This document shows positions 16,881 to 25,531 of a stretch of 52,215 nt of DNA, piece by piece; positions within the stretch are counted from its first letter, which is position 1, and each line of letters starts with the position of its first letter. Source of the stretch: Prolixibacteraceae bacterium. Lineage in GTDB: Bacteria > Bacteroidota > Bacteroidia > Bacteroidales > Prolixibacteraceae. The stretch spans positions 1 through 52,215 of the forward strand of contig DOAQ01000039.1 in assembly GCA_003506435.1 (NCBI GenBank). The letters run 5' to 3'. The notes under the pieces were generated by a model. That model ran no database searches. It saw nothing but the letters and a program-made list of their open reading frames with translations, and was not told where the DNA came from. Both the position numbers and the translations under genes were made by a program.

Positions 16881-19800
16881 ATGAAAAAAATTCAGCTTTT
16901 GTCATTCATCTCTCTAATATTTCTGACGGGTTTTTTGTCAGGATGCAATAAAGAACAAAAACCGGAAGAAAATCAGTCATTTGATGTCTTAAAGAACCTG
17001 TTGGCTGACCCTCCGGCCGCCTATCGCAGCATTCCTCTCTGGGACTGGAACGACAGTATTTCGGAAAAGGAAATCACTTTTCAGATGGAAGAATTCAAAA
17101 AAGCCGGTATTGGCGGCGTTTTTGTGCACCCACGCCCCGGCTTGGTCACCGAATACATCTCGGAAAACTGGCACCAGCTTTTCGATTATACGGTGAAAAA
17201 GGGAACTGAGCTTGGAATGGAAGTGTGGATTTACGACGAAAATTCGTACCCTTCAGGTTTTGCAGGTGGCCATGTTCCGGCTGAAATGCCCGATTCGTAT
17301 AAACACGGAACAGGTATGAGTGTGGAAATTCAGCAGATTTTTAATCCACTGCCAACCGATACCTTTGAAGTGGTACTGAAACAAACGGAAACCGGCTTTG
17401 CCGATATTACCGCCAGTTACAAGGATGAAACCGGAAAGCAGGGAACGTATTATCTGTTTAAACGGACATATCCGGCCAATTCGCCCTGGTACGGCGGATT
17501 TACATACGTCGATCTTTTGTATCCCGGCGTTACTCAGAAGTTTCTGGATATTACCATGAAAGGCTACGAGAAATACAATAAAGCTGATTTCGGAAAAACA
17601 CTGAAAGGCATATTTACTGACGAACCCAACCTGGAAGCAGCCATGTCAAAGGGTACTGCATTTCGCTGGACGCCCGACCTTTGGCAGGCATTTGAAAAAC
17701 GCTGGGGCTACGATTTGAAAACACAGCTTCCTTCGCTGGTGAACGAAGTTGGCGACTGGAAAAAAGTTCGTCACGATTATTATGAGTTGATACTTGAGCT
17801 GTTTATCGATAGGTGGGCTAAACCCAGTTTTGAATATTGTGAAGCCAATGGTCTCGACTGGACCGGCCACTATTGGGAACATGGCTGGCCCGAACCGACC
17901 CATGGATTCGACGAAGCTGCATTTTACATCTGGCACCACCGACCGGGGGTCGATATGCTGGGCAACCGGCTTGATCCGGATGGACAGGGCGGCCAGTTCG
18001 GAAATACCCGCGCTATTCGTGAGTTGCGCAGCGCAGCCAATCAGGCCGGATGGACCCGTACATTGAGCGAAACATACGGCGGTGGCGGATACGAGATGGA
18101 TTTCAAAAACTTCAAACGGCTGGCCGACTGGCAATGTGTTTTCGGAGTAAATTTTGTGAACCAGCACCTGTCGTATTTTACCATGAAAGGCGTCCGCAAA
18201 TTCGACTATCCGCCTTCCTTTTCGTATCACGAGCCGTGGTGGGACAATTATAAAATAATGGGTGATTACCTGGCCCGTATCAGCATGGCAACTTCTGCCG
18301 GTAAACAAATTAATACGACTTTTGTTCTTCAGCCCAACACGTCGGCATGGATGTACTTTTCACGTGCAAACAAAAACCCGTATATCGACAGCATCCGCCA
18401 TGACTTCAAATATTTTGTGAACCAACTGGAGCAGAAACATTTTGAATACGATCTCGGTTCCGAAAAGGTGTTGAGAGATCTTGGTTCGGTTGCTGATGGG
18501 AAATTAGCGGTTGGCAAATGTTCGTATCAGGTGGTGGTTATTCCGAAAGAGATGGAAAATATCGACCAAAATACGTTTGATTTGCTGAAAAAATTTCTTT
18601 CGGAAGGTGGAAAAGTTGTATCGTTCAGAAATGAAATTGAACGGCTCGATGGTCAGTTGAATAATCAGGTCGCAGAATTGCAGAAAAGCTACCCGGAACA
18701 ATGGACGCTTGCCGGTTCTGTTGACGACGGTGCTGTAGCTGCGGCATTCAAAACAGATGATTTTGTCCTTACCGGTATGTCTGAAAACAAGGAATTGTTT
18801 CATCAGCGGCGCATCCTCAACGACGGGCAGTTACTTTTTGTGGTGAACACCAATGTCTCAGAGAAAGCTTCGGCAAAAATTCAGACAAAAGGAAAATCGG
18901 TTGTAAAAATCGACCTGTTCAACGGTGAGCAAAACCTGGTGCCGTTTGATAAAGATGGCAGGGAAGTTCAGTTCGAAATTGCGTTGCAACCGGTTGGAAG
19001 CGCGTTGTATTACATTTCTGACAGGAAAGAAAATTTTCCGGCACTAAAAATTCAGGACAAGGAACCGGAAAAGCTTGTCGCATCGGGTGAAATGGAAATC
19101 AAGCCATTGTCAGATAATATCCTGACGATTGATTACCTGGATTTGAAAACCAGCAAAACGAAACAAAAAAATATCCATTTCATGAAAGCGCTGATCGGGC
19201 TTTTCAACGAAAACGGCGTTGCGTTTGGAAACCCCTGGCAGCATAAAATTCAGTATAAAAAGAACTATCTGGAAATGGATACGCTTTTCAAAGACGGCTC
19301 CGGATTCGAGGTGGCCTATCTTGTTTCGGTTGCCAAACAAATGAATCCCGACGAGTTGAAAAAACTGAAAGCAGTTGTTGAACGCCCCAACCTTTGGACT
19401 GTGAAAGTGAATGAGAACGTGGTTTCTCCGGTACAAGGGCAGCATTGGATTGACAAGGATTTTCCGGTTTTTGAAATTGGCAATTATCTGCATACGGGTG
19501 CGAATACCATTTCGCTGACCGCCAGCCGGATGTCAATTTTTGCAGAAGTAATGCCGGTTTACATTCTTGGAAATTTCTCGCTGAATCCGCTGACGGCTGG
19601 TTTTGAAATTGATAATCCGAAGCCGCTTCAGTCCGGAAGCTGGATTGATGCAGGAATGCCGTTTTACTCGCAGAAAGTGGCATACAGCCAGAAATTCAAT
19701 ATCGAAAATAACCAGTCGGAATTTACAGTTCAGTTGAACGAATGGAAAGGAACCATTTGCGAGGTGATGGTCAATGGAGAAAAAGCAGGTGTAATTGCCT

Positions 19801-20039
19801 GGCCCCCTTATCAACTCGACATCAGTAAATTAATGAAACAGGGAGAAAATACGGTTACTGTAAATGTTACCGGCAGCCTGAAAAATACCTTTGGCTATTT
19901 TTACAGACCCAATAGCGGGTGGATACATGGCCCGACTGCCTGGAATTTTGCTCCTGATCAGCAACCTGCTTTAAGCGGAATGTACATGGTGGATTACGGT
20001 TTATACGAACCATTCGATTTGTTGAGCTATCAGAAATAA
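16881..20039 (+). CDS. Large glycosidase-like lipoprotein related to GH106
   Basis: This 1052-residue protein has a lipoprotein signal (LTGFLSGC, Cys about 22). Its start resembles GH106 in layout: IPLWDWNDSISEKEI, then EFKKAGIGGVFVHPRPGL, a barrel strand pattern with GIFTDEPN and TGHYWEHGW, and SETYGGGGYEM. These acidic motifs are candidate catalytic sites. A C-terminal beta-sandwich (about 930-1040) carries EVMVNGEKAGVIAWPPY. It is a distant relative of its neighbour, not a recent duplicate, and belongs to a group usually annotated only as glycosyl hydrolase. The substrate is unknown. The gene ends at a strong terminator that separates it from the PUL sigma gene. Confidence 0.68.
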   Translation: MKKIQLLSFISLIFLTGFLSGCNKEQKPEENQSFDVLKNLLADPPAAYRSIPLWDWNDSISEKEITFQMEEFKKAGIGGVFVHPRPGLVTEYISENWHQLFDYTVKKGTELGMEVWIYDENSYPSGFAGGHVPAEMPDSYKHGTGMSVEIQQIFNPLPTDTFEVVLKQTETGFADITASYKDETGKQGTYYLFKRTYPANSPWYGGFTYVDLLYPGVTQKFLDITMKGYEKYNKADFGKTLKGIFTDEPNLEAAMSKGTAFRWTPDLWQAFEKRWGYDLKTQLPSLVNEVGDWKKVRHDYYELILELFIDRWAKPSFEYCEANGLDWTGHYWEHGWPEPTHGFDEAAFYIWHHRPGVDMLGNRLDPDGQGGQFGNTRAIRELRSAANQAGWTRTLSETYGGGGYEMDFKNFKRLADWQCVFGVNFVNQHLSYFTMKGVRKFDYPPSFSYHEPWWDNYKIMGDYLARISMATSAGKQINTTFVLQPNTSAWMYFSRANKNPYIDSIRHDFKYFVNQLEQKHFEYDLGSEKVLRDLGSVADGKLAVGKCSYQVVVIPKEMENIDQNTFDLLKKFLSEGGKVVSFRNEIERLDGQLNNQVAELQKSYPEQWTLAGSVDDGAVAAAFKTDDFVLTGMSENKELFHQRRILNDGQLLFVVNTNVSEKASAKIQTKGKSVVKIDLFNGEQNLVPFDKDGREVQFEIALQPVGSALYYISDRKENFPALKIQDKEPEKLVASGEMEIKPLSDNILTIDYLDLKTSKTKQKNIHFMKALIGLFNENGVAFGNPWQHKIQYKKNYLEMDTLFKDGSGFEVAYLVSVAKQMNPDELKKLKAVVERPNLWTVKVNENVVSPVQGQHWIDKDFPVFEIGNYLHTGANTISLTASRMSIFAEVMPVYILGNFSLNPLTAGFEIDNPKPLQSGSWIDAGMPFYSQKVAYSQKFNIENNQSEFTVQLNEWKGTICEVMVNGEKAGVIAWPPYQLDISKLMKQGENTVTVNVTGSLKNTFGYFYRPNSGWIHGPTAWNFAPDQQPALSGMYMVDYGLYEPFDLLSYQK

Positions 20040-20045
20040 GGTTAT

Positions 20046-20089
20046 AAAAACGGGCGGTTGGAAAGATCGCCCGTTTTTGTTTTTTTTCC
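20046..20089 (+). terminator. Rho-independent terminator after the glycosidase operon
   Basis: AAAAACGGGCG (20046-20056) pairs with CGCCCGTTTTT (20068-20078) around an 11-base loop, and a long T-run follows on the plus strand. This is a classical intrinsic terminator that ends the isomerase-glycosidase operon. Confidence 0.88.
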
Positions 20090-20107
20090 TCGTCGCAATA
20101 AATCACG

Positions 20108-20115
20108 TATATTTG
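20108..20115 (+). promoter_or_regulatory. Candidate -7 element for the ECF sigma gene
   Basis: TATATTTG matches the Bacteroidota -7 consensus TAnnTTTG and lies 48 bases upstream of the chosen ATG at 20164. No good TTG -33 element is seen, only a T-rich stretch. Confidence 0.4.
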
Positions 20116-20163
20116 ACGGAGAAATTTGATCGGGAACTTTCGGAAGAATCAAAACAGACTGGG

Positions 20164-20775
20164 ATGCAGGTTGAAAAAGGGGAAAATAAGGCAAACGAAC
20201 TTTTCCGGAAAGTAAAATCCGGGGATGAGGAAGCGCTGCATTCGCTTTTCCTGATCTATTTTCCCCGGTTAAATGATTTTGCCGCCCGGATCATTTCTGA
20301 CCCTGAAACTTCACAGGATATTACTCAGGAAGTTTTTGTTGTACTGTGGGAAAAGAAGGACCGTATCCAGGTACAAAATATTGAATCATTTCTGTATAAA
20401 ATGGTCCGGAATCGATGCGTTGATCATATCAAACATTTGAAGATAATCGATAATAAAAAGCTGGAGTGGAGCGAGCAATCAAAATTTGAAGAGCTTTATC
20501 ACATTGATTTCATCCGGGACGAACCGTATGTCTTAATTCAGGAAGAGTTAAAGACCGAGATTGAGAAAACCATTAAAAGTCTGCCCGACCGTTGCCGCGA
20601 AGTTTTCATGCTCAGCCGGATTGACGGGCTGAAAAACAGAGAAATTGCCGAAAAACTGAACATCAATATAAAAAATGTAGAGCGGCATCTAAGCCGTGCA
20701 TTGCGTACTTTCCGCGATAAATTTTCCGATGAACTTCCACTAGCGGTTATTATCTTGGTTTTGAAAAGTTTGTAG
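20164..20775 (+). CDS. ECF RNA polymerase sigma factor of the PUL
   Basis: This 203-residue sigma-70-family factor starts at ATG 20164 (MQVEKGENKANELFRKV). The frame extends to a TTG inside the terminator stem at 20077, which is not credible. Sigma region 2 (about residues 20-90, with DITQEVFVVLWEKKDRI) and region 4 (about 135-190, with LPDRCREVFMLSRIDGLKNREIAEKLNINIKNVERHLSRALRTF, landmark NREIAEKLNINIKNVERH) are clear. It is the first gene of the sigma/FecR/SusCD module. FecR would hold it inactive until SusC binds substrate, after which it should transcribe susC and the genes downstream. Confidence 0.93.
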   Translation: MQVEKGENKANELFRKVKSGDEEALHSLFLIYFPRLNDFAARIISDPETSQDITQEVFVVLWEKKDRIQVQNIESFLYKMVRNRCVDHIKHLKIIDNKKLEWSEQSKFEELYHIDFIRDEPYVLIQEELKTEIEKTIKSLPDRCREVFMLSRIDGLKNREIAEKLNINIKNVERHLSRALRTFRDKFSDELPLAVIILVLKSL

Positions 20776-21002
20776 GGTGTCGCGATTTTTTAATCGGGGA
20801 TTTTCAGGTGATGCGATTTGCAATCGCATATTCCGGGCAAAGTGGTTTTTAACCACCCGCGTTTAACCGGAGGTTAACACCGAAATCGGAGCCGCACCCA
20901 TTTAAACCGGAAAATTTTAAAAAAAATCAAAAAAAATTTCATTTCAATGATGGGTAACCCATGTGCTTTTCAGTTATACTATCAAAAGCATATTCGTCGG
21001 AC
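20776..21002. repeat. Stack of four small palindromes between the sigma and fecR genes
   Basis: Four hairpins follow one another: CGATT-TTTT-AATCG (20783-20796), ATGCGATT-TGC-AATCGCAT (20811-20829), GTGGTT-TTT-AACCAC (20842-20856) and TTAACC-GGA-GGTTAA (20863-20877). A perfect 13-base palindrome ATGGGTAACCCAT (20950-20962) lies just before the fecR start. The first four look like a compound dispersed element. The last could be an operator or promoter part for fecR. Confidence 0.65.
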
Positions 21003-21983
21003 ATGGAAAACCAGAAATTTACAGAACTTATCAATCTCTATTTCGAGGGAAAATTGGATGATGAAGGACACGTCATGCTGACAGAATTTTTGCGTGATGA
21101 AAAGAACCGCGATTATTTTGATTTGGCAAAACAATGGTGGGCGATAAATCCTGCCGAAACAGAAATCAGCAGAAGAAACTGGTTTCATGTTCAGCATAAA
21201 ATGCACAAGCAGCAAGTCGGGAAAATGCAGTTGCCTGTATTGCGACGACTGTGGCTACAGGTGGCCTCGGCTGCGGCAATACTGGTTATTGGCATTCTGG
21301 CCGGAACCGTTTGGTCCCATTTCTTTTCATGGCAGTATCCTTTTTCCGAACCCTTGGTTTTTGAAACCCCTCGCGGCGAAAAGTCGATGGTGAAATTGCC
21401 CGACGGTTCGCAGGTTTGGCTGAATGCCAATTCCAGGCTGGTTTGTTATTCGTTTACCTCAAAATCAAGAAAAGTAGAACTTACCGGCGAAGCCTTTTTT
21501 AAAGTAGAACGAAACGAAAAATCGCCATTTCGGGTGAAAACCAACGAGTGTGAAGTGAAAGTGTTGGGTACCGAATTTAATGTAATGGCTTATGATGATT
21601 TTGGAAGAAAGGAAATTACCCTGCTTTCAGGGAAAGTTGATGTGCACCTGAAAAATTCCCGGCAAGTTTTGGCTCCCGGCGAAGCATTTATTATCAAAGG
21701 ACAACAAGCCTGGGTGGAGAAAGTCAATACCGGGCGTGCATCAGCATGGGTAGACAATAAATTTGATTTCCAAAACATAAACTTGTCTGAGTTAATGAAG
21801 CGATTGGAGAACTGGTACGATGTGGATATTGATCTCAGTAATCCGGGAAATAGAGAAGTCAACTTTACAGGAACGTTTAAAAACGAAGAAACGATCTGGC
21901 AGGTATTGGATGCGATCCAGATTTATATACCAATCCGATACGAAAAAACAGATTTACGAAAAATTAAAATTTCAGTGGAATGA
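21003..21983 (+). CDS. FecR-family anti-sigma factor
   Basis: This 326-residue protein starts at ATG 21003 (MENQKFTELINLYFEGKL). The frame opens 14 codons earlier at 20961, inside a palindrome, and that extension is unlikely. An N-terminal cytoplasmic sigma-binding part (about 1-75) leads to one transmembrane helix (about 80-100, AAAILVIGILAGTVW). The periplasmic FecR domain follows (PRGEKSMVKLPDGSQVWLNANSRL, landmark LPDGSQVWLNANSRL, then VELTGEAFFKVERN and VLGTEFNVMAY). The C-terminal domain (about 250-326, NLSELMKRLENWYDVDI) is the STN-interacting part. It couples SusC occupancy in the outer membrane to release of the sigma factor. Confidence 0.93.
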   Translation: MENQKFTELINLYFEGKLDDEGHVMLTEFLRDEKNRDYFDLAKQWWAINPAETEISRRNWFHVQHKMHKQQVGKMQLPVLRRLWLQVASAAAILVIGILAGTVWSHFFSWQYPFSEPLVFETPRGEKSMVKLPDGSQVWLNANSRLVCYSFTSKSRKVELTGEAFFKVERNEKSPFRVKTNECEVKVLGTEFNVMAYDDFGRKEITLLSGKVDVHLKNSRQVLAPGEAFIIKGQQAWVEKVNTGRASAWVDNKFDFQNINLSELMKRLENWYDVDIDLSNPGNREVNFTGTFKNEETIWQVLDAIQIYIPIRYEKTDLRKIKISVE

Positions 21984-22068
21984 TAAAATAAAAAAGACGC
22001 TGGTTGAGCGGCCACTCAGCCAACGCCTGCATGTGAAATAAATAAGTAATTTAAATCGAAGCGAAATT

Positions 22069-25000
22069 ATGAAAAAAAACAATCTGGAGCAAAGGCATCG
22101 TCGATGCTTTATGCTTAGAAAAATTCTGAACATGATGAAATTAACTACGTTGTTGTTTTTTGTGGCGTTATTGCAGGTTGCCGCAACTTCTACGTACTCG
22201 CAGACGCAGAAAATAAGCCTGAATTTTCAAAACAAAACGCTTTCTGAAGTCTTTGCTGTAATTGAGCAAAACTCCGATTATTCTTTTTTTTACAAGAATG
22301 AACTATTAAAAGGAGCAAAACTAAAGACCGGGCATTATGAAAATACAATGGTGTCAGAAGTATTAGACGATGTACTCAGGGATGAAAACCTGACATATAC
22401 ATCAAAAGGAAAGCTGGTAATGATTTTATCGAAGGATGAAGCAGCAAACGGAATGGGGCTGCAGCAGCAAAAAACTGTTACCGGTAAAGTTACCGATTTG
22501 GGTGGCATGCCACTTCCCGGCGTTTCTGTTGTGATAAAAGGAACTACATCGGGGACTATTACTGATTTTGATGGTAAGTTCACCTTGCCGAAAGTGCATG
22601 GTAATGGAATACTTATTTTTTCATTTGTAGGAATGAAAACACAGGAACTTCAGATAGAAGGAAAGACCGCTTTTTCTATCGTAATGGAAGAAGATGCTAT
22701 CGGTATCGAAGAGGTTGTTGCTGTGGGCTATGGGACAATCAGGAAAAGCGACCTAACCGGATCCGTTTCAAAGATAAATGTTGAAAAATCATCGGAACGT
22801 TCGGTTACTTCAATTGAACAGATGCTTCAGGGGCAAGTATCCGGTGTGCAAATCATCCAAAACACAGGAGCTCCCGGAAGTGGGATCACATTTGCCATTC
22901 GTGGGGCAACATCCATCAGCGGATCAAACCAGCCATTGATTGTTATTGACGGATACCCGGTCGATTCAGACAATGGGGGCGTAAAGATGTCTGGGGGTAG
23001 CCAATCGGGCTATTTGGGAAATGTACCACAGGATAATGCTTTAGCGAACCTGAACCCGGGAGATATAGAGTCGGTTGAGATATTAAAAGACGCATCGGCA
23101 ACAGCGATTTATGGTTCCCGTGCATCAAACGGGGTCGTAATGATCACGACTAAACGAGGAAAAGCAGGTACAAATCGGATCGAATACAATTTCAGATATG
23201 ACATAAGCCAGTTGCCAAAGAAAATTAACGTTCTGAATACGGCTGATTATATTGCTTATTCGAACGAAGCATACCTTAATAGCGGGCAGGATTCAACCTA
23301 TAAAGCCGCAGCTATTGCAAAATATATGGAAACCAATACGAATTGGCAAGACCTGATATATCGTACTGCATTTGTAAACAACCACCAACTGACCTTTTCA
23401 GGGGGAGAAGAAAAGATGAAATATGCTGTTGCGCTGAACTATCTTAACCAGGAAGGGATTGTAAAGAATTCTAATTTCGACAGGGGTTCTATTCGTGTAA
23501 ACCTGGACCGGGAAATGAGCAAAAAGTTTAAAGTTGGTGTGAGTATGAGTTCAACTATCAGCAAAAACAAGGCAGCCATGCAATCTTCTTCTATCAATGA
23601 TGTGTCGATGTCAGTAGTACGTGGGGCGCTGTCATCGCGTCCGTTGGATTCTCCATATACTGCCGAGGACGAGTTGGACCAGTCTTTTCTGGGAAATCCG
23701 TTGACTCTGGTAACATTGGCTGATGACCAAAACCGGATGACCACACTTCTTGCCAATATGTTTGCCGAATATACTATTGTGAAGGATTTAATTTTTAAGG
23801 TAAATGGAGGGATAAACACAACTTCTACACACCGTGACTTTTATCATCCGCGCGGGACAACGCTTGGCAATCTCGAAGGTGGGTATGCCTATCGTGGTCA
23901 TACCAACTCGTTCAATTATTTGACCGAATATACACTGAGCTATAATAAGACGATAAACAAAAAGCACCGTATTAGCGCAGTTACCGGATATACCTGGCAA
24001 GAGTGGACACGTCGGTCGTTAGGCCTCAGCCTGCTTAACTTTCCGAACGACAACCTTCTTTATTATGACCTTAGCAGCGCAGCATCGATCAGCAAACCGA
24101 CTACCAGTACACAGCAATGGGGCTTGTCATCATTTATCGGCAGGTTAAATTACAGTTTCGATAGTCGTTACCTTGTTACGTTCACCGGACGCGCCGATGG
24201 TTCTACCCGACTTGCTGAAGGAAACAAGTGGGACTTCTTTCCTTCATTGGCGCTTGGATGGAATGTCCATAATGAAGCGTTTATGAAAAAGCAGAAAGTC
24301 ATATCTGAATTTAAGGTTCGCACCAGTTATGGGTTTTCCGGTAACCAGGCAATAGCCGTTGGCGCTACAAAAGCATCATTATCGACCACCGGGAGCGTAA
24401 TAAATGAATCGATACAAACCGGCTATACTCAGGCCAATATGGCAAATGATGATTTGCACTGGGAAATAACCAGACAGATCAATGCTGGTATAGACCTTGC
24501 ATTTATGGAAGGGCGGATTACCTTTGGATTTGATTATTACAACAAACTCACAGAAGATTTGCTTATTGCTTTGACAATCCCTCCTTCGAATGGGTTTACC
24601 AGATACAATACCAATCAGGGGACTGTTGAGAACCAGGGTTACGAATTTGACCTTGGCGGGAAAATATTGACAGGTAAGTTCCGATGGGATGCTTCAGGCA
24701 ACTTGTCGATAAACCGAAACAAAATTGTTGATCTGGGGGGTTTAGAATCATTCATGGGGCCCACATTTGGCGCTGTTGGAAACCAGTCATTACATATTGC
24801 TAAAGTAGGAAGCCCGATAGGTTCGTTCTATGGATACCGTATTGACGGGATTTATCAGAACCAGGAAGAAATCGATGCAGGGCCGGTTGATCCGGTTACC
24901 CCCAAACCCGGAAGTTTTAAATTTAGGGACATCAGCGGCCCTGACGGGGTTCCTGATGGTGTTATATCGGCTTACGACCGTGAAATCATAGGAAGTCCGT

Positions 25001-25506
25001 ATCCCGACTTTATTTTCGGTATAACCAACAACCTATCATGGAAAGACATTTCATTGTCGTTTTTCATACAGGGCAGCATTGGGCAGGATGTAATTAATGC
25101 CAACCGTTATTACCTCGATGCGTTGTCGCGCGGGCTCTCATCCAATGTTAGCCAGGAAGCCTGGAATAACCGCTGGACAGGTGAAGGCACCAGCAATAAA
25201 TATCCACGGGCCACAACATCGGCAAGTCCTTTCAGTAACCGTTTTACCGACTTTATTGTAGAGGACGCTTCGTTTATCCGCCTGAAAAATGTAACCCTTT
25301 CGTATAACCTGCCTTTGGGTAAAAGAGCGTATCTGAAGAATGTAAAAGTTTTTGCATCAGCAGGAAACCTGTTGACAATAAACAATTATACAGGCTACGA
25401 CCCGGAGATAAACAGTAAAGCGGACAATTCGCTGACCCCGGGGCTTGATAGCGGAAGCATCCCTCAGTACCGTACCTTTTCGATGGGTATAAATGTAGGA
25501 TTTTAG
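22069..25506 (+). CDS. SusC/RagA-family TonB-dependent transporter with STN domain
   Basis: This 1145-residue outer-membrane transporter starts with the MKKNNLEQRHRRC leader extension common in sensor-type SusC proteins, a signal segment (about 22-45), and an STN domain (about 48-118, KISLNFQNKTLSEVFAVIEQ landmark LSEVFAVIEQNSDYSFFYK). A carboxypeptidase-regulatory-like beta domain follows (about 137-215, TGKVTDLGGMPLPGVSVVIKG landmark GMPLPGVSVVIKG), then a plug (about 215-360) and a barrel ending in FSMGINVGF with a terminal Phe. The STN domain means it signals through the adjacent FecR and sigma factor as well as importing glycan fragments. It is followed by susD after 25 bases. Confidence 0.95.
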   Translation: MKKNNLEQRHRRCFMLRKILNMMKLTTLLFFVALLQVAATSTYSQTQKISLNFQNKTLSEVFAVIEQNSDYSFFYKNELLKGAKLKTGHYENTMVSEVLDDVLRDENLTYTSKGKLVMILSKDEAANGMGLQQQKTVTGKVTDLGGMPLPGVSVVIKGTTSGTITDFDGKFTLPKVHGNGILIFSFVGMKTQELQIEGKTAFSIVMEEDAIGIEEVVAVGYGTIRKSDLTGSVSKINVEKSSERSVTSIEQMLQGQVSGVQIIQNTGAPGSGITFAIRGATSISGSNQPLIVIDGYPVDSDNGGVKMSGGSQSGYLGNVPQDNALANLNPGDIESVEILKDASATAIYGSRASNGVVMITTKRGKAGTNRIEYNFRYDISQLPKKINVLNTADYIAYSNEAYLNSGQDSTYKAAAIAKYMETNTNWQDLIYRTAFVNNHQLTFSGGEEKMKYAVALNYLNQEGIVKNSNFDRGSIRVNLDREMSKKFKVGVSMSSTISKNKAAMQSSSINDVSMSVVRGALSSRPLDSPYTAEDELDQSFLGNPLTLVTLADDQNRMTTLLANMFAEYTIVKDLIFKVNGGINTTSTHRDFYHPRGTTLGNLEGGYAYRGHTNSFNYLTEYTLSYNKTINKKHRISAVTGYTWQEWTRRSLGLSLLNFPNDNLLYYDLSSAASISKPTTSTQQWGLSSFIGRLNYSFDSRYLVTFTGRADGSTRLAEGNKWDFFPSLALGWNVHNEAFMKKQKVISEFKVRTSYGFSGNQAIAVGATKASLSTTGSVINESIQTGYTQANMANDDLHWEITRQINAGIDLAFMEGRITFGFDYYNKLTEDLLIALTIPPSNGFTRYNTNQGTVENQGYEFDLGGKILTGKFRWDASGNLSINRNKIVDLGGLESFMGPTFGAVGNQSLHIAKVGSPIGSFYGYRIDGIYQNQEEIDAGPVDPVTPKPGSFKFRDISGPDGVPDGVISAYDREIIGSPYPDFIFGITNNLSWKDISLSFFIQGSIGQDVINANRYYLDALSRGLSSNVSQEAWNNRWTGEGTSNKYPRATTSASPFSNRFTDFIVEDASFIRLKNVTLSYNLPLGKRAYLKNVKVFASAGNLLTINNYTGYDPEINSKADNSLTPGLDSGSIPQYRTFSMGINVGF

Positions 25507-25531
25507 TATTAACAGATATAAATAAAAGACA

